Shown piece by piece: positions 1 to 9,899 of a stretch of 64,000 bases of DNA. Location: contig CM040430.1 in the NCBI GenBank assembly GCA_022702705.1, positions 12,553,324 to 12,617,323 on the forward strand. Reading direction: 5' to 3'. This stretch comes from Papilionanthe hookeriana x Papilionanthe teres (lineage: Eukaryota > Streptophyta > Magnoliopsida > Asparagales > Orchidaceae). The first letter of the stretch is position 1. The number at the start of each line of letters is the position of its first letter. A program made the translations under genes and the position numbers. The notes beneath the pieces are model-generated. The model saw only the letters and a list, made by a program, of their open reading frames with translations, was not told where the DNA came from and ran no database searches.

Positions 1-1641
1 ATGCTTATATATCTACATATATAACATTTGAACTTTCATATTTGCGTTAACACCACAAAATATAGGTATTAGATATGTAAATACATAAGAATTGTGTGGT
101 ATGAATCTGAATTTCCACTCAGCATCAACAAAAGGAAAAAATAATATACAAAACAACGGAGAAAATTACGCCATCATCCATAGCAGTTCAATTAAAAATA
201 CACCGTTAGTTTTGCATTATATTTTTAAAACTAATATAACAATATTAGATAACGAATAAGCTTCCTATATTGTACTTCATTCCGCTTCAACATACTAAAA
301 CAAAGAGGGGAAAGCTAAAAACCAGAGAAAGACCTAGTTCAATTACTAGCATCATTCTTTCACCAACAACTCGGGCATTTTGCAGAGATGCCATAAAAAA
401 AATGCTGCAGAAATATATAAAAATGCTGCAGGAATCTTCCATTCTTTACCAAATATTAAGCTTAGAAAAAAAAATATGGTGAAAAAAATCTTTGCCAAAT
501 ATTAACCTTAGAAATACCATATCTATGTGCAAAATACCATATATACAGAACAAAATCTGGAGAAAAAAACAAACTTCTTGCATTCAAGTTCTTACAAGAA
601 TTAGCAAGAAAATGGAACGAATATGCCATAAAATTGAGCAGAACCTCGCGACATAACACCAAAACATCACTACATGTCTTAGAAAGAATTAAATTTGATT
701 TCATTCATTTTAAAAGTGGACCACTTCTTTAGAGGGATTTTAAAGGTGACTCGAGATTTGAAAATTAGTGCTGATTTCTATCTAAAACCAACCATTTAAT
801 GGAATCTAAAAAATTCATCATATTTCAAAGATATTTTCTAAACTGAAGCAAACAAATGAGGCCTAAACCCTCCTCAACCTATATATATATCCTATAGGTA
901 CAGATAAACCCTCCTCAACCTCACCTCATCACACAGAACTAATGGAGAAGTTCTCAGGGGCAAAGTGTACGAGAATCCATATAATTTCAGTGAAAGCATT
1001 TATATATTCACCACCAAATTCATAGAGAGTTAGAGGAAGCTCACCTCATCACACAGAACATTGAATTTCAGGTGTTAGAAATGTAAATTCAAATATATCA
1101 GGTATTCTATATGTAAACACTCAGAAATTCAGTGGTACGAATGTAAAGCTCAATCTAAATATGTAACTACACAAGAATTGAGTGGTATATATGCAGATGC
1201 CCCTAAATTAGGTGCTAGATGTGTAAATAAGTATATATGCCTCATGTGACATGCTCATAAGCACCTCAAGAAGTCCCTCCAGAATAAATTTTGATATGAG
1301 AAGCAAAACTGCACACCTCAACCACCTAATTCTTATGTTTATACATCCAAATTATCTACGACATACAAAAAACGATCACCATTATAGCCCTTGAGAATAT
1401 ATACAGTGACACAGCCGCAAAGGAATTAAGGATCACAGTGTTAGATGTGTAAATAAACAGGAACAGATAGTAGTATGTAAATGTTGCAATCTAATTATTA
1501 AATCTATAAATACTGGATATGTAAATTGATTAATCAAAGATTCAGCTACCTTTAAGATGGTAAATTCAAATAATACTTAATGAACCAAATGATAACTTTC
1601 CAAAGCAATGAAAATTTAATTGCAAACTTGCTAACCCCAAG

Positions 1642-1702
<61 letters not shown>

Positions 1703-2015
1703 GTTGGCTTTGTTTTAAATGCTCTAAATATATAAGGATGATTTCCATGCTGACAGTTTAAAACCCGTTCTCCATTGCCATCTGCATGCTCTAAATGTCC
1801 ATGATGTAGTCTAACTTCACTCACACAAAAATAAAACTATTTCAGAATCTTTTAAAGGTGCTAGTTAAAAAATCAGAGATAACACACATCAAATCTGAGA
1901 TTTAAGAAAGATGGAAATAAATAATAGAGCTACTTAGAATCCCAAAGGTTACATAAACCAACTGAATTCATCCCAAGGTTACATAAAGCATGCAAAATAA
2001 AAACAATGTGGAAAT
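1..2015. other. Noncoding, probably 3' part of the Harbinger element
   Basis: No convincing coding frame is present. The stretch is AT-rich. A motif close to TTAGGTGTTAGATGTGTAAA recurs near 60, 1070, 1215 and 1440, often followed within about 30 bp by AAGAATTGAGTGGTA. A relative of the same motif lies upstream of RDR6 (about 54100). Because the right end of the PIF/Harbinger element is at 5884 and its transposase ends at 2016 on the minus strand, this stretch is probably the element's 3' noncoding part carrying later small insertions. A matching left terminal repeat is not visible, so the element probably starts outside the window. Confidence 0.45.
1644..1701. repeat. (TA)n microsatellite
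   Basis: Uninterrupted TA dinucleotide tract of about 58 bp. Tyr-Ile repeat reading frames that cross it are artefacts of the repeat. Confidence 0.97.
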
Positions 2016-3352
2016 TCAGCTTTCACAGATTGCATCTGTGATACGCTCTCTCAGAGCAGCCATCTCCGATGCACCTTCTCCGTCCTGGGTTTCAAACTCT
2101 TCAGCTTCCATGGGGTCATCCGATGCACCTTCCCCGTCCTCGGGCGGGAAGTGCATGTCGTCAGTGTCAACCATATTAAAATCTGTGTCAAAACGGGATG
2201 GATGTCGTCTAATGAAATTATGCAGCACCATCGTGGCCACCACAATATGAACCTGCTTACGAAATGGGTACGTAGGCATGTCGCGGAGGATGACCCATTT
2301 CTTCTTCCAAACACCAAATGTTCTTTCGATCACCCCGCGCAAGGAGGAGTGGCGTTTGTTGAACATCTCTTTCCGACCCCGGGCGACGCCACTTGATCTC
2401 TCAAAATCAAGAATATGATATTTTGTTTCTGGGAATGGCTTCAAATATCCCCTCTGTAAGGGATATCCGGCGTCTACCTAATAGTATTTACCTATCATCG
2501 AAAGACATCATTATTTGGTACTGTAAACATATAATAATGAGTTAGAAAGTTAAGCCAACCTGGAGGTGGGTGGGGGAAGTGTTGTCTGCTGTCTTTCGTT
2601 GTGTATTTGAAAATACGGCTGTCATGGGCACTCCCTTCCCATCCGGCCATAACAAATGTAAAGCACATGTTGAAGTCGCATACAGCCATCACATTTTGAG
2701 TAGGTGATCCACATCGACCAATATACGCCACCTTCGGATGGCTAGGAAGTCGGGCTTGAACATGCGTACCGTCAATAGCGCCAATGCAGTTCTGTTATGA
2801 TTTGTTAGTTGATCGTACGTACTGAGATCTGGATTTTGAATTTGAAGTGAATGTGATACAATAAGGAACTAACCTTAAAAAATGGCATGTAGCGCGGGTC
2901 TTTGGCAATCTTTGCTGGAGTTGTGCTGAATGAAGGGTCTCCCGGCTTAATGATTTGGATAGATAGGCAAATTAGTGCCTTCAGTCCTTCGGAGAAGTAT
3001 CGACTTATTGTCTCAGAGGAATGTTGGAAACGCTCCATAGCTCCTCTAATCGACTGATTCTGAGATAAAATGTACAATGTAATTGCCAATACCTCCTTGG
3101 TCGATGTTACGGCGAACCTTTGAGTCCGTGGTTGCTACGTAGTTCATGTAAAAGGTCCAGGAAAATGGGCACACTCATACGAAATATGTTGTGGAATCTT
3201 ATGGGATGTCCAGCAAGCATCTCGCCGACTCATTTATCCCCGATAAATGATGACGTCATGCGTGGGTTTCTAACAGTGCTGGAGCGATAGTACTCTAAAA
3301 GCAGTATTACAATTGCGGCGGCTAATCTTCTACGGCATGCTAGCTGATACAT
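2016..3352 (-). pseudogene. PIF/Harbinger transposase (DDE_Tnp_4), decayed
   Basis: This is the catalytic protein of a PIF/Harbinger DNA transposon, which cuts and pastes the element at TWA target sites. Reading the minus strand, the start at 3352 gives an N-terminal block, then a helix-turn-helix-like block (QNQSIRGAMERFQHSSETIS). The catalytic region follows: first Asp in CIGAIDGTHV (about 2790), then GSPTQNVMAVCDF and AGWEGSAHDSRIF, second Asp in VDAGYP (about 2472), and the Glu in RGVIERTFGVWKKKW (about 2330). Two short introns are plausible: a donor after PFFK (about 2875) and another intron around 2525-2570. Lesions seen are an in-frame stop at 2478-2480 just before the second Asp, where relatives have Leu (TTG to TAG fits), a Trp-to-stop change in the N-terminal block (about 3233), and a frameshift near 3110. 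It should be inactive. The family call is strong; exact exon borders are inferred. Confidence 0.88.
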
Positions 3353-3627
3353 CCTGCGTAAATGTTTTTGTATGAAGGAACCTTTTATTTAATTAACAGA
3401 TAAATATCTGTGCAAACTTTAAAAAAATGTAAACATTTGACAGAACAGTTCAAAACATCAATAATGAAAAATTGCGAAAATAACAATGTCTTCAAATACC
3501 AAAATTCCACAGATAACGATAACATTCAAAACGTACGCCACAAATAACAAAACCCAACAAAACAAAAAGGTGGGAACGAATCATTTTTCAATGGATGAGA
3601 CGTAAATATTAGAGCACGAAGCTCGGG

Positions 3628-4534
3628 TCACAGCCTCTTGAAAATCTGTCTCCGTGTTGGGTCTTCAAGAACTTTAACACATTTTAGGTAGAATGCGGGA
3701 TCACACACAACTTCTGGAATTTCATCCAAAAGATTAATGAAGTCAACATCGGGATCAACTACTACAGTGTGTACAGTTTGTGGAGCTTCAAATACTTGTA
3801 TCAGTCTATCTATCGAGCTCTGAATGAAAATATCTTTATTTTTTATTTTTTTGTCGCTTTTGCACCTCTTTGATTGGCTCGTAGATTCAAGCTCTATCGG
3901 GTGCATGCTCGGGCCTTCACCAGAACCCATAACTTGATCGGGTATGAAGTCAACTGAGATACCGAGAAAGCCCCTGCTCGCCGGGGGTGAATGCATGTTC
4001 ACCCGTAGCTTACAACCCCTGGAACATAACATCCAATTTGTCTTCCAACTCCGGCTCAATCCCGCACACCTTAAATTTTTTTGCATTTGGCACTGCCTGC
4101 AATGTGTAGAGGGGTTGCAGCATATTATACAGATTAGAATTATAATTGATAATAAGCTGAAGTGTATACAACGATACAATTCTTACCGCTAACTTCGTAG
4201 TCCACCATTCCTCTGATGCATCCACTGTACGTTTGGTAGGATCCCAACCTAATCCAGTTGATCCCCTTTTAAGATCCTTCCATAACTTCCAAGTCCTCTT
4301 TAGTCGATCCCACTTGTTCTCGAATTTTAACCTATCGTAGATCTCGTCCTGTCATTTCATTAAACTTCTTGCTATATTAGCCCATCCTTCTTTGCTAAAA
4401 CAAGAAGATGGCCTATTTCCAACTTCAATCTCTTTAACACAGAGATCGCAAAAAATATTTGTCACAATTTTATCCCACGTTGCTGATGTAGACCCTTCTT
4501 TGTTTTTAGACATACTGTAACTATTAGAAGACAC
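3628..4534 (-). pseudogene. Harbinger Myb/SANT-like accessory protein, decayed
   Basis: This is the second protein of PIF/Harbinger elements, a Myb/SANT-like DNA-binding protein that works with the transposase in the nucleus. Exon 1 shows a SANT-like domain: TWDKIVTNIFCDLCVKEI, GNRPSSCFSKEGWANIAR, then ENKWDRLKRTWKLWKDL and GLGWDPTKRTVDASEEWW. A 90-bp intron is predicted at 4186-4097 (GT donor, TTGCAG acceptor), followed by VPNAKKFKVCGIEPELEDKL. The C-terminal block AFYLKCVKVLEDPTRR is typical of the family. Reading is interrupted near 4352-4375, where KFNEMTG lies in a different frame from its neighbours, and again at the stop at 4010, so this copy cannot encode a full protein. It has the same orientation as the transposase and lies upstream of it. 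Confidence 0.8.
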
Positions 4535-5834
4535 GAATGAAATACTTGAGTAATATTAGTAGAAAATAAATGATTTGTTTCAGCTTTAGGCTCTAATAAT
4601 AGTTGTAAGGAGAGTCAGGTAAGTTCCCTAATACTTTTATAAAATACAATACTGTAAGCTAAAAGTTCAGTATAAAACATTTACAATAGAGAAAGCATGA
4701 ACGAGGACATGGAAATAAGAGGTAGATGTGGAAACAAATCACCATTAACAAATGGACAACCAATAATTGCAAATGAAAACAAAGTTCCAGAAGAAAGTCT
4801 TAAAATTACAAATTTTTATTGCTAAATATAGTACAGAAAAAGTGGAGATGCGTTAACTACTGCAGAAGGCCAAAAAATTTTGTAAATAATGCATGAATTC
4901 TTCATAAGTGCTTCTAACATGCTTGAAATTAATTATTTAAGTTGGGCATGTAGAGATCAAACTGCAGGAGATTGGAACCCACCATGTGAGCTAGCAAAGC
5001 AGCCATCCAACACAAATTTGGAATATCCCCATATTAAAATTAGTCCTATTTTATTGCTTCTGCATGTTGCAGCCTCCCCAGATTAAACTTATTCATAAAA
5101 AAAGTTTGTAAAATAAACTAAAAAATAGTAGAGAACACAAATTTACATCAAATTTCAGAAAAAAAAAATTAGGTGAGAAACTTAAAAGTCCTAATCTACT
5201 CAACAACCATAAAGAAGTAAGGAAAAAAAAAACAGTAAAATCTTCATCTTAACTTAGAGATTCTTCAGAACCAGAGAGCTTACAGTGAAGGTTTACAGTA
5301 CTCTTTTAATGGCATTCTACTCTTTTCAGTACTCTTTTCAAAAAAAGGGTAAAGGCTTACAGTGAATATTGGCAAGGACGGGATCGCCTAAACAGTGGGA
5401 CGGGATCGGCTCTTCGATGCAGTGAACGCGACTGGGAGAGATGGCCTTCTCTGCTTGGATCGCGATGGGAAGATGGGGATTGCGAACGACTGGGAGAGAT
5501 CGGCTCTTCTATGCTTGAATATTGGCGAGGGATTTGGATTATCTCAATGATCGGGGAAGGAAGCCGGATGCCGAGCGAGGAAGATGATCGCGGGAAGTAC
5601 CAGAAGAAGAAATGAATCACGAATTTGGATCGCGGGGTACTGCCTCTGGATATCGAGGGAAGGAGACGGATCGCGCTGCTTATGTTAGGGCTCGCGAGGG
5701 GCAAATTTCGGAAGCGAAGAAATGAATCACGGATCGCGGGCAGTACCCCGTGATCCGCGACTAATGTAAATTTAGATAATCTGATAATCACGATTTTAGA
5801 TAATCTGCTGAAACGTGTTTTCCAAACAGGTTTC
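4535..5834. other. 5' noncoding part of the Harbinger element
   Basis: No supported gene. It lies between the Myb-like start and the right terminal repeat. From about 5360 to 5760 it becomes GC-richer with imperfect repeats of GATCGCGGG, GGATCG and GAAATGAATCACG. It probably includes the element's promoter on the minus strand, but no clear TATA box could be chosen. Confidence 0.45.
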
Positions 5835-5884
5835 TGGCGTTTTGAAAACGCCACCGCAGCAGATAATCTGTGCCAAACGCACCC
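5835..5884. repeat. Harbinger right terminus with subterminal palindrome
   Basis: The element ends at 5884; read inward on the minus strand it begins GGGTGCGTTTGGCACAG, a typical PIF/Harbinger terminus. A perfect 19-bp palindrome (arms TGGCGTTTT and AAAACGCCA around a single G) occupies 5835-5853. CAGCAGATAATC at 5858-5869 has a near-inverted partner at about 5795. The three bases after the end (TAA, 5885-5887) fit the family's TWA target duplication. The other copy of the duplication is not in the window. Confidence 0.75.
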
Positions 5885-5887
5885 TAA

Positions 5888-6790
5888 TTGGGGGGTCCGC
5901 TACTTAGAATTTTCTTTCCTAATTCTGTCCTGTATTTATTTAATTTTAATAAATTAAGATTATTTCTTATACAACAAGTTCATGTTTATTTAGGTCTAAC
6001 TTTATCTTTCTTAGCATACATCAAATCTAGAACATCTACTCTCCTAACGAGGCCATCAAATGGTCGACGTTTAATGTAACCAAACTAGCTAAGGTGATTC
6101 ACATTAATATTATCTGCCGGTAGAGCTATTGTCACATTTTCACATATATATATATACTCATTTAACTTTCTGTCTACAAGTGTAAAGCCACCCGTCAGCC
6201 TGAGCATGCTCATAACAACAACACTTAACTTAATTTTATGGCTCTCTTTTGCAAATTAACATTTTGAGCCATAGAACATTACAGGTCTCACCATCTTAAA
6301 AAAATTTCCTTCAAGTCTATGTAGTACTTTTCTATCACACAATAGGCCTAATGCGTTCCTCCAATTCAACCATCCTGTTTGAGTTCTACTAATAACAAAT
6401 CCATGTATATAACCAACACTTCGAACAGTAGACCCCAGATATCTAAAACATTCACTCATTTTAATGACTTGATCACCCATTGTTAAAACCCCACCTCTAG
6501 ATCTGCTACTACTAAAATTGCATTCCATATATTCAGTTTTAGATATACTCAAATGAAAGCCATTAGACACTAAAGCTGACCTCCATAATTTAAAAAAAAA
6601 AAATTTTTTCTGAACTCTGTCTGTGTATTTTTATCCATAAGAAGGATATCATCAACGAAAAACATACACCAAGATACATCCTCCTGTAAATGTCTAATAA
6701 GAACATTCATAACTAGAGCAAAACAATACGAGCTTAAAGTCGGTCTCTGATGTGATCCAACTGAAATAATAAAAATACTTGATCAATCCT
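5888..6790 (-). mobile_element. RTE-type LINE fragment A (3' end of reverse transcriptase ORF)
   Basis: On the minus strand the frame at 6570-6256 carries late reverse-transcriptase blocks typical of plant RTE elements: FHLSISKTEYMECNFS, SECFRYLGSTVRS, WRNALGLLCDRKVLHRLEG and MVRPVMFYGSKC. A segment toward 6740 resembles a decayed YVDD-type region. The copy stops resembling RTE at about 6790, so it is 5'-truncated. Its 3' end is cut at 5888 by the Harbinger insertion. Fragment C (61250-62162) has the same truncation point, so A and C are duplicates of one insertion rather than independent events. Not functional. Confidence 0.85.
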
Positions 6791-6946
6791 TATTGTGTTT
6801 GAACACAAGTAACAACTATAGCATATATATATCTCTAATAACCTCGATATGAGCAATAAGATAATGTTGAGTTAAAAATTTAGCTTTTTGGAAAATAAAT
6901 AAATATTTATAATTTATATCGCAATTTTTTAAGAAGTTATCTTCAC
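6791..6946. other. Flank of the duplicated segment, left of the copia insertion
   Basis: AT-rich noncoding sequence that matches 62163-62316 and resumes at 37492 after the copia element. It ends with TTCAC (6942-6946), one copy of the copia target duplication. Confidence 0.8.
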
Positions 6947-7482
6947 TGATATAACCAAATGATATCTAAACATAAATGATATAACCAAATCATATCAAAT
7001 GATATAACATAATGATATCTAAACATGTTTATTAATTTCAACAAATATATTTGTTGAATCGATAAGCGGAAGCGAGATAGGATCATACATACCTTCAGCC
7101 ATAACTTACACGTGCAGAGTCGACACTCTTTGCTTACACGATAAATTTTGTGTTATAGATCTTCTAAACTTTTCTCACTCACAACCCGATGGTGGGGAAA
7201 ACAAAATTATGAGGAGCAAGCTTAGGGAACAAAACAACAAGCATCACATATATTTATAGTGCTCTGCCTATCACAGAGATCTACGGTCGTGATCCCATCA
7301 CAGAGATTAACGGATGTGAGTAGGGCATACGAAAGGGTTGAACTTAGACTCAATATGGACCAAATTATAAAATTTATTTTTCTTGAAAACATAAATGTCT
7401 TATTTCCCTTGAAAACACAAAGGGTTTTCATTGGGAATTGTAAAGTAAAAGTAGCATTAATTTGAAATGAAAAATCTCAACA
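6947..7482 (-). repeat. Copia 3' LTR
   Basis: 536 bp, TG...CA on both strands (plus strand starts TGATATAACC, minus strand starts TGTTGAGA). It matches 36951-37486 along its whole length, with small differences. Just outside it on the minus-strand 5' side is a polypurine tract, CCAAGTGGGAGAA (7495-7483), which primes second-strand synthesis. The inner part contains two short direct repeats of TGATATAACCAAAT. Confidence 0.95.
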
Positions 7483-7795
7483 TTCTCCCACTTGGTCCAT
7501 ACAGTTCAACACACACCATATAGAGAAGCAAAATATATGAATTATGGCGATAGGTCCTCTTATAGTGAGTATTATCTTTCATGTGTTACACTATATCAAG
7601 TCTCTTAATACTAGCTCATATAACTTAATGAATAAACCATATGTCTATTTTAGGTCTAAACCAAATGAGATTTCTCATAATAGACGAATATGTGCACAAA
7701 ATCATATGAGAAAACATCAACTGAATAAGAGTTTCATTAAAACAATAAATGTACGTTATATGTAAATCACATTATGGAACCAAGTCCCATTCGTA

Positions 7796-8181
7796 CTACA
7801 TGATCCTTAAAAATCTTTGGTGGCATGCTTTAGTCAAAGGATCAACAATCATTAACTTAGTGCTAACGTGTTCAATGACCACTTTCTTTTCCTTAACACG
7901 TTCTCTTATGGCTAAATATTTGATGTCGATGTGTTTACTTTGACTTCCTCTCTTATTGTTCTTAGTCATAAATACTGCAGCTGAGTTGTCACAGTACAAC
8001 TTTAATGGCCTCGAAATAGAGTCCATGACTCTAAGCCCGAATATAAAACTCTTCAACCATACACCATGCGAGGTAGCCTCAAAACAGGATACGAACTCAG
8101 CTTCCATAGTGGAAGTAGCATTCAAAGTCTTCTTATAACTTTTCCAAGATACAACTCCATCAGCTAGCATGAAAATATAAC
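7796..8181 (-). pseudogene. Copia RNase H, C-terminal piece
   Basis: The minus-strand frame reads IFMLADGVVSWKSYKK, then TSTMEAEFVSCFEATSH, LYCDNSAAVFMTKNN and SKHIDIKYLAIRERVKEKKV, the C-terminal half of a copia RNase H with its conserved (A)E and D/N blocks. It continues the piece ending at 16287: SGY there joins IF here after removal of the 8.1-kb insertion and its 5-bp duplication. After a short tail the frame stops at 7796; about 300 bp of 3' untranslated sequence separate it from the LTR. Confidence 0.9.
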
Positions 8182-8629
8182 TGATGGCGGTGTCGTCGCA
8201 GTGTCGGAGATTTTCCGGGTGTCAATGTTGATTTGGAGTCGCCACTCTGTTTATCTATAATATTGTCTTAATCTTCAATAAATCTTATTTCTTTGGATTC
8301 TGTAAGAGAATCTTTAGATAATAAGAAATTTAAAGAAAATAAGAACTAATAATATATAAAACAATAGAAAAAGAGGTGTCGGTGATAATCCTCGAAATGA
8401 AAATTCTAGGATTATCTTATCCTAGAGATTTTGTATAAGGATTTTGGTAACCAGAGATTTTTTAGATATAATATCTATTCTGAGTTCTTTAATTCTCCTA
8501 TAGGAGCAAGCTCCTATAATTAATTACATCTTAGGAAATTTATAATTGTCTAAGAAAACTTCTGATTAATGTTAATCACTTGTTTTCTGAAAAGTTTTTA
8601 AGGAAAGATGTACCCACTATCAATCCTAA

Positions 8630-8870
8630 ATGTCATTTTGTTATGTCAATTTTACCTTGTTGTTTTGTTGTTTATCATTTTTGTTTTGTTGTTTGTCATT
8701 TTTGTTTTATTTGTCGTTTTTGTTTGGTGGCTATCCTAAAAGTTTTGGTTTTGTTTTTGTTTTGGTTTTGTTATTTTAATGTTGTTTATTTTATTTTTTT
8801 TATCAATGTTGTTTTTTTGATGTCATTGTGATTTTGTTTTATTTTGTTGTTGTTCGTCTCTTCTTAAGAA
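8630..8870. repeat. T/G-biased simple-sequence tract
   Basis: Strongly strand-asymmetric run of TTTTG, TTGTTG and CATTTTTG units inside giant element 1. Reading frames across it give low-complexity Phe/Val/Cys peptides and are not genes. Confidence 0.7.
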
Positions 8871-9899
8871 TGTCGTTATGCAAAACAAAGTTATCACACC
8901 CTATAACATGCAAAGGAAATCTAGAACGAAACATGTCTTTATCCTGCAAGTGAAAACTGTGTCAGATTTAAAAGAAATAATGTCAGTTTTATTTCTTCAA
9001 CCTTTTTATTTTATTTAGTTATATTTTTAGATAACCCGGTCAAGATGTCACTGGCTCCGTCGTCCTCGGGTTATCAGGAGCCTTAATCTACTTAGTCCGA
9101 AAGGTGTTTAAACCAGGACCGGAAGGTTTCTGTCAGCAACCAGGATTGCATCGTCCGAGAAATCTTCGTAGATTAAGAACACTATGGTTCAAGTTGCATT
9201 CGGTGATGTGTGTTCATTAAGATTTCATTTAAGTTTTATCGTCTTTTTTTTTTAATTTTAGGTTTGAAAAATTTTAGGTTGTTTATGGTTTCTTAAGATT
9301 TTTTATGTCATTTTATGTCAAAATCTTTAAGTTTGATGTTTTTTGAACTTAAAGTTTTAAATTTGATTTTTAAATTTATTTAAATCTAAAATTTTGATTA
9401 GATTTGAGAAATCATTTTTGAGATTTGATTAGATCTAGAAATTTAGATTCAATTTTGTTTGAATTTAAAGATTTAGATCTAATGATTAGATTTAATGTCA
9501 TAAATTAGACTTTAGAATCTTAGATTCGATGTCTTTCGAATCTAATATTAAGTCTAATTACAAAATCTAACCTAAGTTAGATTTTAAAATTCTGGATTCA
9601 ATGTCCTTTTGAATCTAGAAGAAGTGTTAGGTATGAATTAGACTTAAATAAAGTCGTTTGATAATCAGATTCAAAGTCGTTTTGAATCCGGATATCTTTG
9701 ATTTGGTCTTTAAAGTAGTTTGAATCAAAAATTATTTTTAGTTTGATGTGGTTTGAATTTAACCTAGGTTCAATTTGGATTGAACCTGAGTTGATCTTAA
9801 GTTCATGTCTATTAACTTGAGTTCATGTCTGTTTGAATTTAAGTTAATAATGTTGATTTGGGTTCGATTTAAATCAAATTTTGATTTAAATTAGATTTG

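Noticed and set aside
1552..1824. Tyr-Ile repeat protein
   Set aside because: It is a translation of the (TA)n tract.
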